Source of the DNA: Strobilurus pachycystidiatus
Taxonomy: Eukaryota; Basidiomycota; Agaricomycetes; Agaricales; Physalacriaceae
Length of the DNA: 64,000 nucleotides
NCBI GenBank assembly: GCA_019915135.1
Contig: JAHLMK010000019.1
Coordinates: 124,001 to 188,000, forward strand
Direction: 5' to 3'
Shown: piece by piece, positions 34,401 to 47,937 of the stretch
How positions within the stretch are numbered: the stretch's first letter is position 1
Layout of the letters: every line of letters begins with the position of its first letter
The notes under the pieces: model-generated
What the model was told of the DNA's origin: nothing
Database searches by the model: none
Seen by the model: the letters and a program-made list of their open reading frames with translations, nothing else
Program-made: the position numbers and the translations under genes

Positions 34401-37400
34401 AGTTGTAAACACACCTCACCCCCACCACAATACAGATGGAGCATCTTTACGCTGCAGACACACTCCTCCAACCTTTCTAAACCCAACCAGGACTCGGCGT
34501 GAGTGCACAGATCCCTAGTTCTGCGTCGAGAAGTCAAACGTGCATCCGGGTCAGAGTGAGTGAGATTACGCACTCCGAATCAGTTCCCGATCTCAGTCTG
34601 TCACTTGTGAACAGATGCTCAACATAGTATTGAACGCATCCACTCACCCGCTCAGACACACGAGTGTCACGCTTGACGCTGAGGACGCGCAACCCGAGTC
34701 CTTGCCCGTCAATCGCCCCGTTGTTGCATTTTTCAGGTCTTCCAACTCAAATCGCAAGCCTCGCCTTGTCATTCTCAGCCACGTACACCCTCCGTTGCTA
34801 CCGCCACTGACCCAACCCAGTCATAAACACAAGTCCAGCACCTCCAACGCCACTCTCCGACCTCCGCACGCTACGCAGAACTTGTTCAGAATGTGAAAAT
34901 GCCTCTTTTGTCCCTTTAGACCGTGTACTCAAATGCACGCTGTCACTCACTCTTCAACGCCGCATCAAGTCAGCAACCAGTCTGTGACGAGTCCACTGCA
35001 AGCAAGCGCGACAGCGCCCGCCTTCAGTGGTAGTAGACACACTTCACCCTCACCACGACACAAATAGACGATTAAACCTAGCCAACACCTCCCACCCTCA
35101 CCACAACGCAGATTGACCATTTGTTGAACTGCCGAGACGCTCCTGCGCGCACCCTAACCCTCACCGTGTCACACACAAACCTCAGTGACAGCAGCAACAC
35201 TTCCTCCGTCCAAGCGGTCGCCTCGTGAGATTGATCTTTGTTGCTCATTTGTCGAGTCATTTCGAAGCTAACACAAGTCTGATCACAGACTCGCCCGAGT
35301 CGCATACACAGTGCGAATATTGTTTCACACGGAGAACCAGGTCTAGCACCTCATACGCACAGTCCCGCATCCTTACCGTCACCGCAAGCAAGCGTGACAG
35401 CGCCTTCAGTTGTAAACACACCTCACCCCCACCACAATACAGATGGAGCATCTTTACGCTGCAGACACACTCCTCCAACCTTTCTAAACCCAACCAGGAC
35501 TCGGCGTGAGTGCACAGATCCCTAGTTCTGCGTCGAGAAGTCAAACGTGCATCCGGGTCAGAGTGAGTGAGATTACGCACTCCGAATCAGTTCCCGATCT
35601 CAGTCTGTCACTTGTGAACAGATGCTCAACATAGTATTGAACGCATCCACTCACCCGCTCAGACACACGAGTGTCACGCTTGACGCTGAGGACGCGCAAC
35701 CCGAGTCCTTGCCCGTCAATCGCCCCGTTGTTGCATTTTTCAGGTCTTCCAACTCAAATCGCAAGCCTCGCCTTGTCATTCTCAGCCACGTACACCCTCC
35801 GTTGCTACCGCCACTGACCCAACCCAGTCATAAACACAAGTCCAGCACCTCCAACGCCACTCTCCGACCTCCGCACGCTACGCAGAACTTGTTCAGAATG
35901 TGAAAATGCCTCTTTTGTCCCTTTAGACCGTGTACTCAAATGCACGCTGTCACTCACTCTTCAACGCCGCATCAAGTCAGCAACCAGTCTGTGACGAGTC
36001 CACTGCAAGCAAGCGCGACAGCGCCCGCCTTCAGTGGTAGTAGACACACTTCACCCTCACCACGACACAAATAGACGATTAAACCTAGCCAACACCTCCC
36101 ACCCTCACCACAACGCAGATTGACCATTTGTTGAACTGCCGAGACGCTCCTGCGCGCACCCTAACCCTCACCGTGTCACACACAAACCTCAGTGACAGCA
36201 GCAACACTTCCTCCGTCCAAGCGGTCGCCTCGTGAGATTGATCTTTGTTGCTCATTTGTCGAGTCATTTCGAAGCTAACACAAGTCTGATCACAGACTCG
36301 CCCGAGTCGCATACACAGTGCGAATATTGTTTCACACGGAGAACCAGGTCTAGCACCTCATACGCACAGTCCCGCATCCTTACCGTCACCGCAAGCAAGC
36401 GTGACAGCGCCTTCAGTTGTAAACACACCTCACCCCCACCACAATACAGATGGAGCATCTTTACGCTGCAGACACACTCCTCCAACCTTTCTAAACCCAA
36501 CCAGGACTCGGCGTGAGTGCACAGATCCCTAGTTCTGCGTCGAGAAGTCAAACGTGCATCCGGGTCAGAGTGAGTGAGATTACGCACTCCGAATCAGTTC
36601 CCGATCTCAGTCTGTCACTTGTGAACAGATGCTCAACATAGTATTGAACGCATCCACTCACCCGCTCAGACACACGAGTGTCACGCTTGACGCTGAGGAC
36701 GCGCAACCCGAGTCCTTGCCCGTCAATCGCCCCGTTGTTGCATTTTTCAGGTCTTCCAACTCAAATCGCAAGCCTCGCCTTGTCATTCTCAGCCACGTAC
36801 ACCCTCCGTTGCTACCGCCACTGACCCAACCCAGTCATAAACACAAGTCCAGCACCTCCAACGCCACTCTCCGACCTCCGCACGCTACGCAGAACTTGTT
36901 CAGAATGTGAAAATGCCTCTTTTGTCCCTTTAGACCGTGTACTCAAATGCACGCTGTCACTCACTCTTCAACGCCGCATCAAGTCAGCAACCAGTCTGTG
37001 ACGAGTCCACTGCAAGCAAGCGCGACAGCGCCCGCCTTCAGTGGTAGTAGACACACTTCACCCTCACCACGACACAAATAGACGATTAAACCTAGCCAAC
37101 ACCTCCCACCCTCACCACAACGCAGATTGACCATTTGTTGAACTGCCGAGACGCTCCTGCGCGCACCCTAACCCTCACCGTGTCACACACAAACCTCAGT
37201 GACAGCAGCAACACTTCCTCCGTCCAAGCGGTCGCCTCGTGAGATTGATCTTTGTTGCTCATTTGTCGAGTCATTTCGAAGCTAACACAAGTCTGATCAC
37301 AGACTCGCCCGAGTCGCATACACAGTGCGAATATTGTTTCACACGGAGAACCAGGTCTAGCACCTCATACGCACAGTCCCGCATCCTTACCGTCACCGCA

Positions 37401-40400
37401 AGCAAGCGTGACAGCGCCTTCAGTTGTAAACACACCTCACCCCCACCACAATACAGATGGAGCATCTTTACGCTGCAGACACACTCCTCCAACCTTTCTA
37501 AACCCAACCAGGACTCGGCGTGAGTGCACAGATCCCTAGTTCTGCGTCGAGAAGTCAAACGTGCATCCGGGTCAGAGTGAGTGAGATTACGCACTCCGAA
37601 TCAGTTCCCGATCTCAGTCTGTCACTTGTGAACAGATGCTCAACATAGTATTGAACGCATCCACTCACCCGCTCAGACACACGAGTGTCACGCTTGACGC
37701 TGAGGACGCGCAACCCGAGTCCTTGCCCGTCAATCGCCCCGTTGTTGCATTTTTCAGGTCTTCCAACTCAAATCGCAAGCCTCGCCTTGTCATTCTCAGC
37801 CACGTACACCCTCCGTTGCTACCGCCACTGACCCAACCCAGTCATAAACACAAGTCCAGCACCTCCAACGCCACTCTCCGACCTCCGCACGCTACGCAGA
37901 ACTTGTTCAGAATGTGAAAATGCCTCTTTTGTCCCTTTAGACCGTGTACTCAAATGCACGCTGTCACTCACTCTTCAACGCCGCATCAAGTCAGCAACCA
38001 GTCTGTGACGAGTCCACTGCAAGCAAGCGCGACAGCGCCCGCCTTCAGTGGTAGTAGACACACTTCACCCTCACCACGACACAAATAGACGATTAAACCT
38101 AGCCAACACCTCCCACCCTCACCACAACGCAGATTGACCATTTGTTGAACTGCCGAGACGCTCCTGCGCGCACCCTAACCCTCACCGTGTCACACACAAA
38201 CCTCAGTGACAGCAGCAACACTTCCTCCGTCCAAGCGGTCGCCTCGTGAGATTGATCTTTGTTGCTCATTTGTCGAGTCATTTCGAAGCTAACACAAGTC
38301 TGATCACAGACTCGCCCGAGTCGCATACACAGTGCGAATATTGTTTCACACGGAGAACCAGGTCTAGCACCTCATACGCACAGTCCCGCATCCTTACCGT
38401 CACCGCAAGCAAGCGTGACAGCGCCTTCAGTTGTAAACACACCTCACCCCCACCACAATACAGATGGAGCATCTTTACGCTGCAGACACACTCCTCCAAC
38501 CTTTCTAAACCCAACCAGGACTCGGCGTGAGTGCACAGATCCCTAGTTCTGCGTCGAGAAGTCAAACGTGCATCCGGGTCAGAGTGAGTGAGATTACGCA
38601 CTCCGAATCAGTTCCCGATCTCAGTCTGTCACTTGTGAACAGATGCTCAACATAGTATTGAACGCATCCACTCACCCGCTCAGACACACGAGTGTCACGC
38701 TTGACGCTGAGGACGCGCAACCCGAGTCCTTGCCCGTCAATCGCCCCGTTGTTGCATTTTTCAGGTCTTCCAACTCAAATCGCAAGCCTCGCCTTGTCAT
38801 TCTCAGCCACGTACACCCTCCGTTGCTACCGCCACTGACCCAACCCAGTCATAAACACAAGTCCAGCACCTCCAACGCCACTCTCCGACCTCCGCACGCT
38901 ACGCAGAACTTGTTCAGAATGTGAAAATGCCTCTTTTGTCCCTTTAGACCGTGTACTCAAATGCACGCTGTCACTCACTCTTCAACGCCGCATCAAGTCA
39001 GCAACCAGTCTGTGACGAGTCCACTGCAAGCAAGCGCGACAGCGCCCGCCTTCAGTGGTAGTAGACACACTTCACCCTCACCACGACACAAATAGACGAT
39101 TAAACCTAGCCAACACCTCCCACCCTCACCACAACGCAGATTGACCATTTGTTGAACTGCCGAGACGCTCCTGCGCGCACCCTAACCCTCACCGTGTCAC
39201 ACACAAACCTCAGTGACAGCAGCAACACTTCCTCCGTCCAAGCGGTCGCCTCGTGAGATTGATCTTTGTTGCTCATTTGTCGAGTCATTTCGAAGCTAAC
39301 ACAAGTCTGATCACAGACTCGCCCGAGTCGCATACACAGTGCGAATATTGTTTCACACGGAGAACCAGGTCTAGCACCTCATACGCACAGTCCCGCATCC
39401 TTACCGTCACCGCAAGCAAGCGTGACAGCGCCTTCAGTTGTAAACACACCTCACCCCCACCACAATACAGATGGAGCATCTTTACGCTGCAGACACACTC
39501 CTCCAACCTTTCTAAACCCAACCAGGACTCGGCGTGAGTGCACAGATCCCTAGTTCTGCGTCGAGAAGTCAAACGTGCATCCGGGTCAGAGTGAGTGAGA
39601 TTACGCACTCCGAATCAGTTCCCGATCTCAGTCTGTCACTTGTGAACAGATGCTCAACATAGTATTGAACGCATCCACTCACCCGCTCAGACACACGAGT
39701 GTCACGCTTGACGCTGAGGACGCGCAACCCGAGTCCTTGCCCGTCAATCGCCCCGTTGTTGCATTTTTCAGGTCTTCCAACTCAAATCGCAAGCCTCGCC
39801 TTGTCATTCTCAGCCACGTACACCCTCCGTTGCTACCGCCACTGACCCAACCCAGTCATAAACACAAGTCCAGCACCTCCAACGCCACTCTCCGACCTCC
39901 GCACGCTACGCAGAACTTGTTCAGAATGTGAAAATGCCTCTTTTGTCCCTTTAGACCGTGTACTCAAATGCACGCTGTCACTCACTCTTCAACGCCGCAT
40001 CAAGTCAGCAACCAGTCTGTGACGAGTCCACTGCAAGCAAGCGCGACAGCGCCCGCCTTCAGTGGTAGTAGACACACTTCACCCTCACCACGACACAAAT
40101 AGACGATTAAACCTAGCCAACACCTCCCACCCTCACCACAACGCAGATTGACCATTTGTTGAACTGCCGAGACGCTCCTGCGCGCACCCTAACCCTCACC
40201 GTGTCACACACAAACCTCAGTGACAGCAGCAACACTTCCTCCGTCCAAGCGGTCGCCTCGTGAGATTGATCTTTGTTGCTCATTTGTCGAGTCATTTCGA
40301 AGCTAACACAAGTCTGATCACAGACTCGCCCGAGTCGCATACACAGTGCGAATATTGTTTCACACGGAGAACCAGGTCTAGCACCTCATACGCACAGTCC

Positions 40401-43400
40401 CGCATCCTTACCGTCACCGCAAGCAAGCGTGACAGCGCCTTCAGTTGTAAACACACCTCACCCCCACCACAATACAGATGGAGCATCTTTACGCTGCAGA
40501 CACACTCCTCCAACCTTTCTAAACCCAACCAGGACTCGGCGTGAGTGCACAGATCCCTAGTTCTGCGTCGAGAAGTCAAACGTGCATCCGGGTCAGAGTG
40601 AGTGAGATTACGCACTCCGAATCAGTTCCCGATCTCAGTCTGTCACTTGTGAACAGATGCTCAACATAGTATTGAACGCATCCACTCACCCGCTCAGACA
40701 CACGAGTGTCACGCTTGACGCTGAGGACGCGCAACCCGAGTCCTTGCCCGTCAATCGCCCCGTTGTTGCATTTTTCAGGTCTTCCAACTCAAATCGCAAG
40801 CCTCGCCTTGTCATTCTCAGCCACGTACACCCTCCGTTGCTACCGCCACTGACCCAACCCAGTCATAAACACAAGTCCAGCACCTCCAACGCCACTCTCC
40901 GACCTCCGCACGCTACGCAGAACTTGTTCAGAATGTGAAAATGCCTCTTTTGTCCCTTTAGACCGTGTACTCAAATGCACGCTGTCACTCACTCTTCAAC
41001 GCCGCATCAAGTCAGCAACCAGTCTGTGACGAGTCCACTGCAAGCAAGCGCGACAGCGCCCGCCTTCAGTGGTAGTAGACACACTTCACCCTCACCACGA
41101 CACAAATAGACGATTAAACCTAGCCAACACCTCCCACCCTCACCACAACGCAGATTGACCATTTGTTGAACTGCCGAGACGCTCCTGCGCGCACCCTAAC
41201 CCTCACCGTGTCACACACAAACCTCAGTGACAGCAGCAACACTTCCTCCGTCCAAGCGGTCGCCTCGTGAGATTGATCTTTGTTGCTCATTTGTCGAGTC
41301 ATTTCGAAGCTAACACAAGTCTGATCACAGACTCGCCCGAGTCGCATACACAGTGCGAATATTGTTTCACACGGAGAACCAGGTCTAGCACCTCATACGC
41401 ACAGTCCCGCATCCTTACCGTCACCGCAAGCAAGCGTGACAGCGCCTTCAGTTGTAAACACACCTCACCCCCACCACAATACAGATGGAGCATCTTTACG
41501 CTGCAGACACACTCCTCCAACCTTTCTAAACCCAACCAGGACTCGGCGTGAGTGCACAGATCCCTAGTTCTGCGTCGAGAAGTCAAACGTGCATCCGGGT
41601 CAGAGTGAGTGAGATTACGCACTCCGAATCAGTTCCCGATCTCAGTCTGTCACTTGTGAACAGATGCTCAACATAGTATTGAACGCATCCACTCACCCGC
41701 TCAGACACACGAGTGTCACGCTTGACGCTGAGGACGCGCAACCCGAGTCCTTGCCCGTCAATCGCCCCGTTGTTGCATTTTTCAGGTCTTCCAACTCAAA
41801 TCGCAAGCCTCGCCTTGTCATTCTCAGCCACGTACACCCTCCGTTGCTACCGCCACTGACCCAACCCAGTCATAAACACAAGTCCAGCACCTCCAACGCC
41901 ACTCTCCGACCTCCGCACGCTACGCAGAACTTGTTCAGAATGTGAAAATGCCTCTTTTGTCCCTTTAGACCGTGTACTCAAATGCACGCTGTCACTCACT
42001 CTTCAACGCCGCATCAAGTCAGCAACCAGTCTGTGACGAGTCCACTGCAAGCAAGCGCGACAGCGCCCGCCTTCAGTGGTAGTAGACACACTTCACCCTC
42101 ACCACGACACAAATAGACGATTAAACCTAGCCAACACCTCCCACCCTCACCACAACGCAGATTGACCATTTGTTGAACTGCCGAGACGCTCCTGCGCGCA
42201 CCCTAACCCTCACCGTGTCACACACAAACCTCAGTGACAGCAGCAACACTTCCTCCGTCCAAGCGGTCGCCTCGTGAGATTGATCTTTGTTGCTCATTTG
42301 TCGAGTCATTTCGAAGCTAACACAAGTCTGATCACAGACTCGCCCGAGTCGCATACACAGTGCGAATATTGTTTCACACGGAGAACCAGGTCTAGCACCT
42401 CATACGCACAGTCCCGCATCCTTACCGTCACCGCAAGCAAGCGTGACAGCGCCTTCAGTTGTAAACACACCTCACCCCCACCACAATACAGATGGAGCAT
42501 CTTTACGCTGCAGACACACTCCTCCAACCTTTCTAAACCCAACCAGGACTCGGCGTGAGTGCACAGATCCCTAGTTCTGCGTCGAGAAGTCAAACGTGCA
42601 TCCGGGTCAGAGTGAGTGAGATTACGCACTCCGAATCAGTTCCCGATCTCAGTCTGTCACTTGTGAACAGATGCTCAACATAGTATTGAACGCATCCACT
42701 CACCCGCTCAGACACACGAGTGTCACGCTTGACGCTGAGGACGCGCAACCCGAGTCCTTGCCCGTCAATCGCCCGTTGTTGCATTTTTCAGGTCTTCCAA
42801 CTCAAATCGCAAGCCTCGCCTTGTCATTCTCAGCCACGTACACCCTCCGTTGCTACCGCCACTGACCCAACCCAGTCATAAACACAAGTCCAGCACCTCC
42901 AACGCCACTCTCCGACCTCCGCACGCTACGCAGAACTTGTTCAGAATGTGAAAATGCCTCTTTTGTCCCTTTAGACCGTGTACTCAAATGCACGCTGTCA
43001 CTCACTCTTCAACGCCGCATCAAGTCAGCAACCAGTCTGTGACGAGTCCACTGCAAGCAAGCGCGACAGCGCCCGCCTTCAGTGGTAGTAGACACACTTC
43101 ACCCTCACCACGACACAAATAGACGATTAAACCTAGCCAACACCTCCCACCCTCACCACAACGCAGATTGACCATTTGTTGAACTGCCGAGACGCTCCTG
43201 CGCGCACCCTAACCCTCACCGTGTCACACACAAACCTCAGTGACAGCAGCAACACTTCCTCCGTCCAAGCGGTCGCCTCGTGAGATTGATCTTTGTTGCT
43301 CATTTGTCGAGTCATTTCGAAGCTAACACAAGTCTGATCACAGACTCGCCCGAGTCGCATACACAGTGCGAATATTGTTTCACACGGAGAACCAGGTCTA

Positions 43401-43984
43401 GCACCTCATACGCACAGTCCCGCATCCTTACCGTCACCGCAAGCAAGCGTGACAGCGCCTTCAGTTGTAAACACACCTCACCCCCACCACAATACAGATG
43501 GAGCATCTTTACGCTGCAGACACACTCCTCCAACCTTTCTAAACCCAACCAGGACTCGGCGTGAGTGCACAGATCCCTAGTTCTGCGTCGAGAAGTCAAA
43601 CGTGCATCCGGGTCAGAGTGAGTGAGATTACGCACTCCGAATCAGTTCCCGATCTCAGTCTGTCACTTGTGAACAGATGCTCAACATAGTATTGAACGCA
43701 TCCACTCACCCGCTCAGACACACGAGTGTCACGCTTGACGCTGAGGACGCGCAACCCGAGTCCTTGCCCGTCAATCGCCCCGTTGTTGCATTTTTCAGGT
43801 CTTCCAACTCAAATCGCAAGCCTCGCCTTGTCATTCTCAGCCACGTACACCCTCCGTTGCTACCGCCACTGACCCAACCCAGTCATAAACACAAGTCCAG
43901 CACCTCCAACGCCACTCTCCGACCTCCGCACGCTACGCAGAACTTGTTCAGAATGTGAAAATGCCTCTTTTGTCCCTTTAGACC
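28461..43984 (+). repeat. 15.5-kb satellite array of a 1,007-bp unit (15.4 copies)
   Basis: Units start at 28461 plus multiples of 1,007. Fourteen full units are the same length, the fifteenth (42559-43564) is 1,006 bp because one C is missing at about 42,772, and a final 420-bp partial unit ends at 43984. Everywhere I compared, the copies are otherwise identical. Each unit has three related ~40-bp blocks (ACACYTC..CACCCTCACCAC, first unit at about 28990, 29043, 29386), a pair of larger related blocks (28953 and 29344, gcaagcaagcgYgacagcgcc), one CCCTAACCCT (29110), and two short hairpins (GACAC/GTGTC at 28613-28626, AGTCTG/CAGACT at 29234-29249). Four ORFs of 75-107 codons recur per unit, one spanning the unit boundary. 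None resembles a known protein, and their conservation only reflects copy identity. Satellite of unknown role. Confidence 0.97.
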
Positions 43985-44859
43985 AAGTCATTTTGTTCAG
44001 ATCTCATTGAGAACAGAAACAAGGTGGAGATGCCTTCAACACCAAGCTGACTTCATATTGCTTCCACCCCAATCACTCAACATGTGTCCATATGTCCACC
44101 TTTACACACTCTTGACTATTTGGACTTACTGCATGACATTTCTTAGCTTCTGTGGGTGCCAAACCCCCGAGTCAATGACTTAGACCACACAAACACTCTA
44201 ATTTGTGTTGCTGTGCTTAAAACTACCCGGTGTACAAAAGAATATGCTATTCAACTCTGTTACACAGTAGAAAAATGCACTAGAGTGATAGATGTGCACC
44301 GCGGGTGACGCCTTCCTTAAAAATTGGCATCAGACCAATAAATAAAAAGGAACGGGCAAGGACTGACGAATATGTCCATCCTTGTTTGTAAAACAAACAC
44401 ACCACGTGATGGTGGCGAGCTAAAGCCGACTCTTCTGCACGTCCGTAAAATGGCTGTGGGATGGTGAGGTCAATGAGCACGCCATCCGTGGGCGCTGGTC
44501 TAGTCATCCCAGTATGCTGCGGGTCACCGCTAAGTGTCATCACGCTATTAAGTTGTCAAATCCCGCCGAACGAGAAGCTACCGTAGATAAACGAGGTCCA
44601 GATTCGACGAGCAATAGAAAATCCAAGTTGAAACAGGAGAAGCGTACCTGAGTATTGACTCCTCCGTTAAATGTCCCAAGGCGCATCCGGAGCGATAGTG
44701 TGCGCGACGGAACCCCGGCGACGCGGATACCACCTCAATGCATAGGGCGTAGAGCATGGAAAGCAGAGGCCGAAGCTGTTAGACATTGCGAGGGGACAGA
44801 ACCTGATGGTACTCATCAAAGCTTTCTTTATGCGGGTCGCTGCGTGTCCAAAGGTGCGA
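43985..44859. other. No gene recognised right of the array
   Basis: Unique sequence after the abrupt end of the satellite at 43984. The minus ORF at 44280-44543 (87 aa) has no recognisable domain. It may include the 3' end of the gene starting at 46300. Confidence 0.4.
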
Positions 44860-46300
44860 TCAGGCCTCTACGGTCCTCGTCGACACGCACAGAATGCCGG
44901 CGGACAGCAGCTGAACATTGCGACAAAGAGATAAGAGCTCGAGTAACCACCAGGTCAGGCCGAGCGATCGAGCGATGGGGCCAATGTTCCGTTCCGCTGC
45001 CATCGTAAAGGAACGGCATAAAGCCATGTCGGCAATGAGAATGGAGGCGATAAGCCGATGGAGGGGAGGCGATTTCAGAGAGAACAAGAGGCTGTTGACG
45101 AACTTAGTATAGGAGTAAAAAAGAAGGAGTACGAACGTACCACGCACAGCCGTGGGCAGCATCATCAGATAAGCAGTGCCGATGTAGGACAGCCATAGGA
45201 TTATGCGGGCGGGCGAGTGAGCCTGAGAAGGCACCAAGACGACTCAGAGCACCTAGTGTCGGAGTCCAGATGGTGTTCAGTCAATAGTTCAGACGAAAAG
45301 AATATTTTAGCACACTGAAGCGGCGACAGTGTTGGTCGTGGTACACTTCGAGAAAGTCTACGGCTCTCGTCCCCTTCATCGCTGGGCGGGCCAATTTGCG
45401 AAACTATCGACGCCACCGAGTCACTGACATCGGCGGGGCAAAGAGTATGACGCGGCAAAGATATGTCCGGGAGAAATGATGCAGTAGCTGGCAGTACACC
45501 CACGGCAGGCGGAGAAGCATATTGCACCCTCGTCCTCGGCGAAGAAGTCGGCGACAGACGCTGTGGCGCACCCGGAAGTGATGGGCGTGAGAGGTCTAGG
45601 TGAGGACAAAGCCTACGAGAGCGCGCCGCTTTTCGGAGTCGGCTAGCAGTGATAGTCTCTGAATGAGATCATGCACCGTGAAGCGCCCGCCCCAGACGGC
45701 ACGGTAATAGCATATTGACGGACCTCATCCGCATCTCGTGCATCAGCGGGGGCGGGGAATCGAGTCGTCGTCGTCCAGGTCGCATTCCAAGTCGTTGTCG
45801 TCCAGGTCCTGCAACTGCAAGACCGGTGCGGACTGCTCGCTGCCCATGTGGGTGGGGCTCACGCGTCGCCAAAGAGGTGCCATCGATTCCTAAATGAATG
45901 CTGCGCCATTGGTCGAAGAGGAAAAGCAAGGCGAAGGAGAGGAGCACGACGCGTAGGCAGTGTACAAGACCACGTCAGATGGTGGCGCTGAGGTGCGGGT
46001 CTAAGCTATCAGTCACGGACTGGATCCACTGTCCAGGGAAGATGTCAGCACGTAGCCAAAAGCCTGCCATGGAATCGAGGAGGAGGGGGAAGCGGGCGGG
46101 CGGGCCAGAGGACAGGACGCGTCAGCGGCGTCGAAAGCAACAGCAGAGGGCGGCATTAAGGCGCGGGCGTGCGTGGGAGAGATGAGTCGCGTCGACAACA
46201 ATCAGCAGGTCGTACGTCGTCGTCGTCGGCGAGCAAAAGGTACTTACAGATGGCACCCCGGTCCGAACGGCGGCAACTTGATTTGCGACGATGACATCAT
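44860..46300 (-). CDS. Probable multi-exon membrane protein, family not recognised
   Basis: A likely first exon begins ATGATG at 46300 (MMSSSQIKLPPFGPGCHL) and ends in a perfect GTAAGT donor at 46247. Downstream on the same strand are hydrophobic stretches that look like membrane helices: CLRVVLLSFALLFLFDQW (about 45910-45970), ARIILWLSYIGTAYLMML (about 45155-45205) and LTWWLLELLSLC (about 44920-44960). A Ser/Pro/acidic region lies between (45250-45650). A possible intron starts GTGAGC near 45883 and ends TTGCAG near 45810. I could not join all pieces into one frame, so exon limits are uncertain and a decayed gene is possible. Confidence 0.35.
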
Positions 46301-47937
46301 GTTGGCCGCTCGCTCTCTTCTGCTCGACCCACCAACAGCAACACCTTCGACGCTCCCATTCCCACGCCGCCGCCCCCTCCTTTCAATACTCGCCTCGACG
46401 ACTGTTCTCACTCCTCAAACGTGCACCAGCGCCTCTCCTCGACGACGACGATCACAACAGACGTCAGTAATGGGTTGAGCAGAACCTCCAAACGAAGTCA
46501 ACCGCGCAGGCGTCGCAGCGGATTCAACTTGGTAGCGGCCTCTCCCATGTTTGGCTGACGGGCTTCCGTCCGGTATCCAATCAAACGGAAATCATGTCCG
46601 GAGACAGTCTCCGCTAAGTAGGTGCGTGGACTTATCATTTCTTTTCTTTCGTTTTGCCTTAGGTGTGCTCGGAAGATTCAGATTTTGCCCATCTTTGCTC
46701 GGATTTGATCTTTCCAATCATTATAGCTCCCCACAACCCGTTTTGCTCGTCTCGTCTTGCTGCAAGGTTATCTGGTTTAGGATCGCCGCAACAACACGAC
46801 TTGGCCTGCTACAAATGACAATGAAAATGCGCCTTGTGAGAGCATGAAGAACGTACTGGAGAGATGAAGGGAAGAAATGCGAACTTGGTGTGTCGTTGGT
46901 TCTGGGCATATTGATCTGTGTTCACCATCGTACGTCGCCGGGACCCTTTCTTCCCTGTTGTTATGAACGATTTTCGCAGTATACATTCTTCTTGGTATTG
47001 GATATGTCCACTATGGTTCGGTTTTGCTGGGGGTGTGTCTTCGGAACCCCTGGCGGTGGCGTCTTTGCGGCCATATCTCATTTTTACCTACGTACCTCGA
47101 CACTTTTGTGCGCGGTTGGATGTGGCCTACGGACCCGCCGTGCGATGGTATATCAGGTCGGTGTAGATCACTTAAATCTCGCATCGTCTTTGACCCTCTT
47201 TTCGAAGATCGATCAGTGTGGTTGTAGTCGCTAGCATCCAGCGCCGTTTTGCGTCAATCCTATTCTTCACGCTTCCATCGTTACGTGAGATATAACATCT
47301 GTAATTTCATTTTGTGACGAGATCCTCCCCGCATCCATGAAGATTCGCGCGAATTCATCAGTATCACCATGTAAGACTCCAGGTGCGTCACTAGGTGGAT
47401 GTTCGCCTGTGTATACGCTAGTGAATGGATTACAGGACTGCGGTGCATTTGAAGCAGACCTCTGGCAGAACCTTTGTCCTCACGCTGCTCATTAAACTGG
47501 CGAGTGAAGCTTTCCTGACATTCGGACGTTGCGATCGCGGCATTGACATCCCTCAAGACGCTGGTTACACTCCTCAAGTTCGCGACCGTCACTTTGTTCG
47601 TTGAAATCTTTCATTCCTGGACATGACTGTGGGTCTGTGGCGACTGTTGTAAAGCGTGATCAATACCACTCTGTTGGCATTTCGCATTCATCTGCACCGC
47701 TTTACAATAGTATCTGCGAGTTCAATCGCCTGTGTCTTGATGGCGCCATGAATGAACGGGGATAATCGTCGAACAGACCGCCCCCGGGGACAGGAGAAGC
47801 AAGCTCAGATTGAATGGCGTCTACAAGTATACTAGAGTCTATACAAGAGTATTACAAGGAAATGAGGTGCTGTTCCTGTCTTACGATATTTGAGTTGGCC
47901 AGAGTGGCTTGGAAAAATCTCCCTGCCCGATGGATGA
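46301..47937. other. No gene recognised
   Basis: Overlapping short ORFs on both strands without domain or splice support. It includes the likely promoters of the minus-strand gene at 46300 and the plus-strand gene at 47938. Confidence 0.4.

Noticed and set aside
28573..43958. Repeated 93-, 94-, 75- and 107-codon ORFs in every satellite unit as a gene family
   Set aside because: All copies are identical at the DNA level, so persistence says nothing about selection. Four overlapping ORFs on both strands with no domain look accidental.
28461..43984. CRISPR array or rDNA repeat
   Set aside because: Unit length of 1,007 bp with no spacer/repeat alternation; no rRNA-like sequence seen. The genome is eukaryotic.
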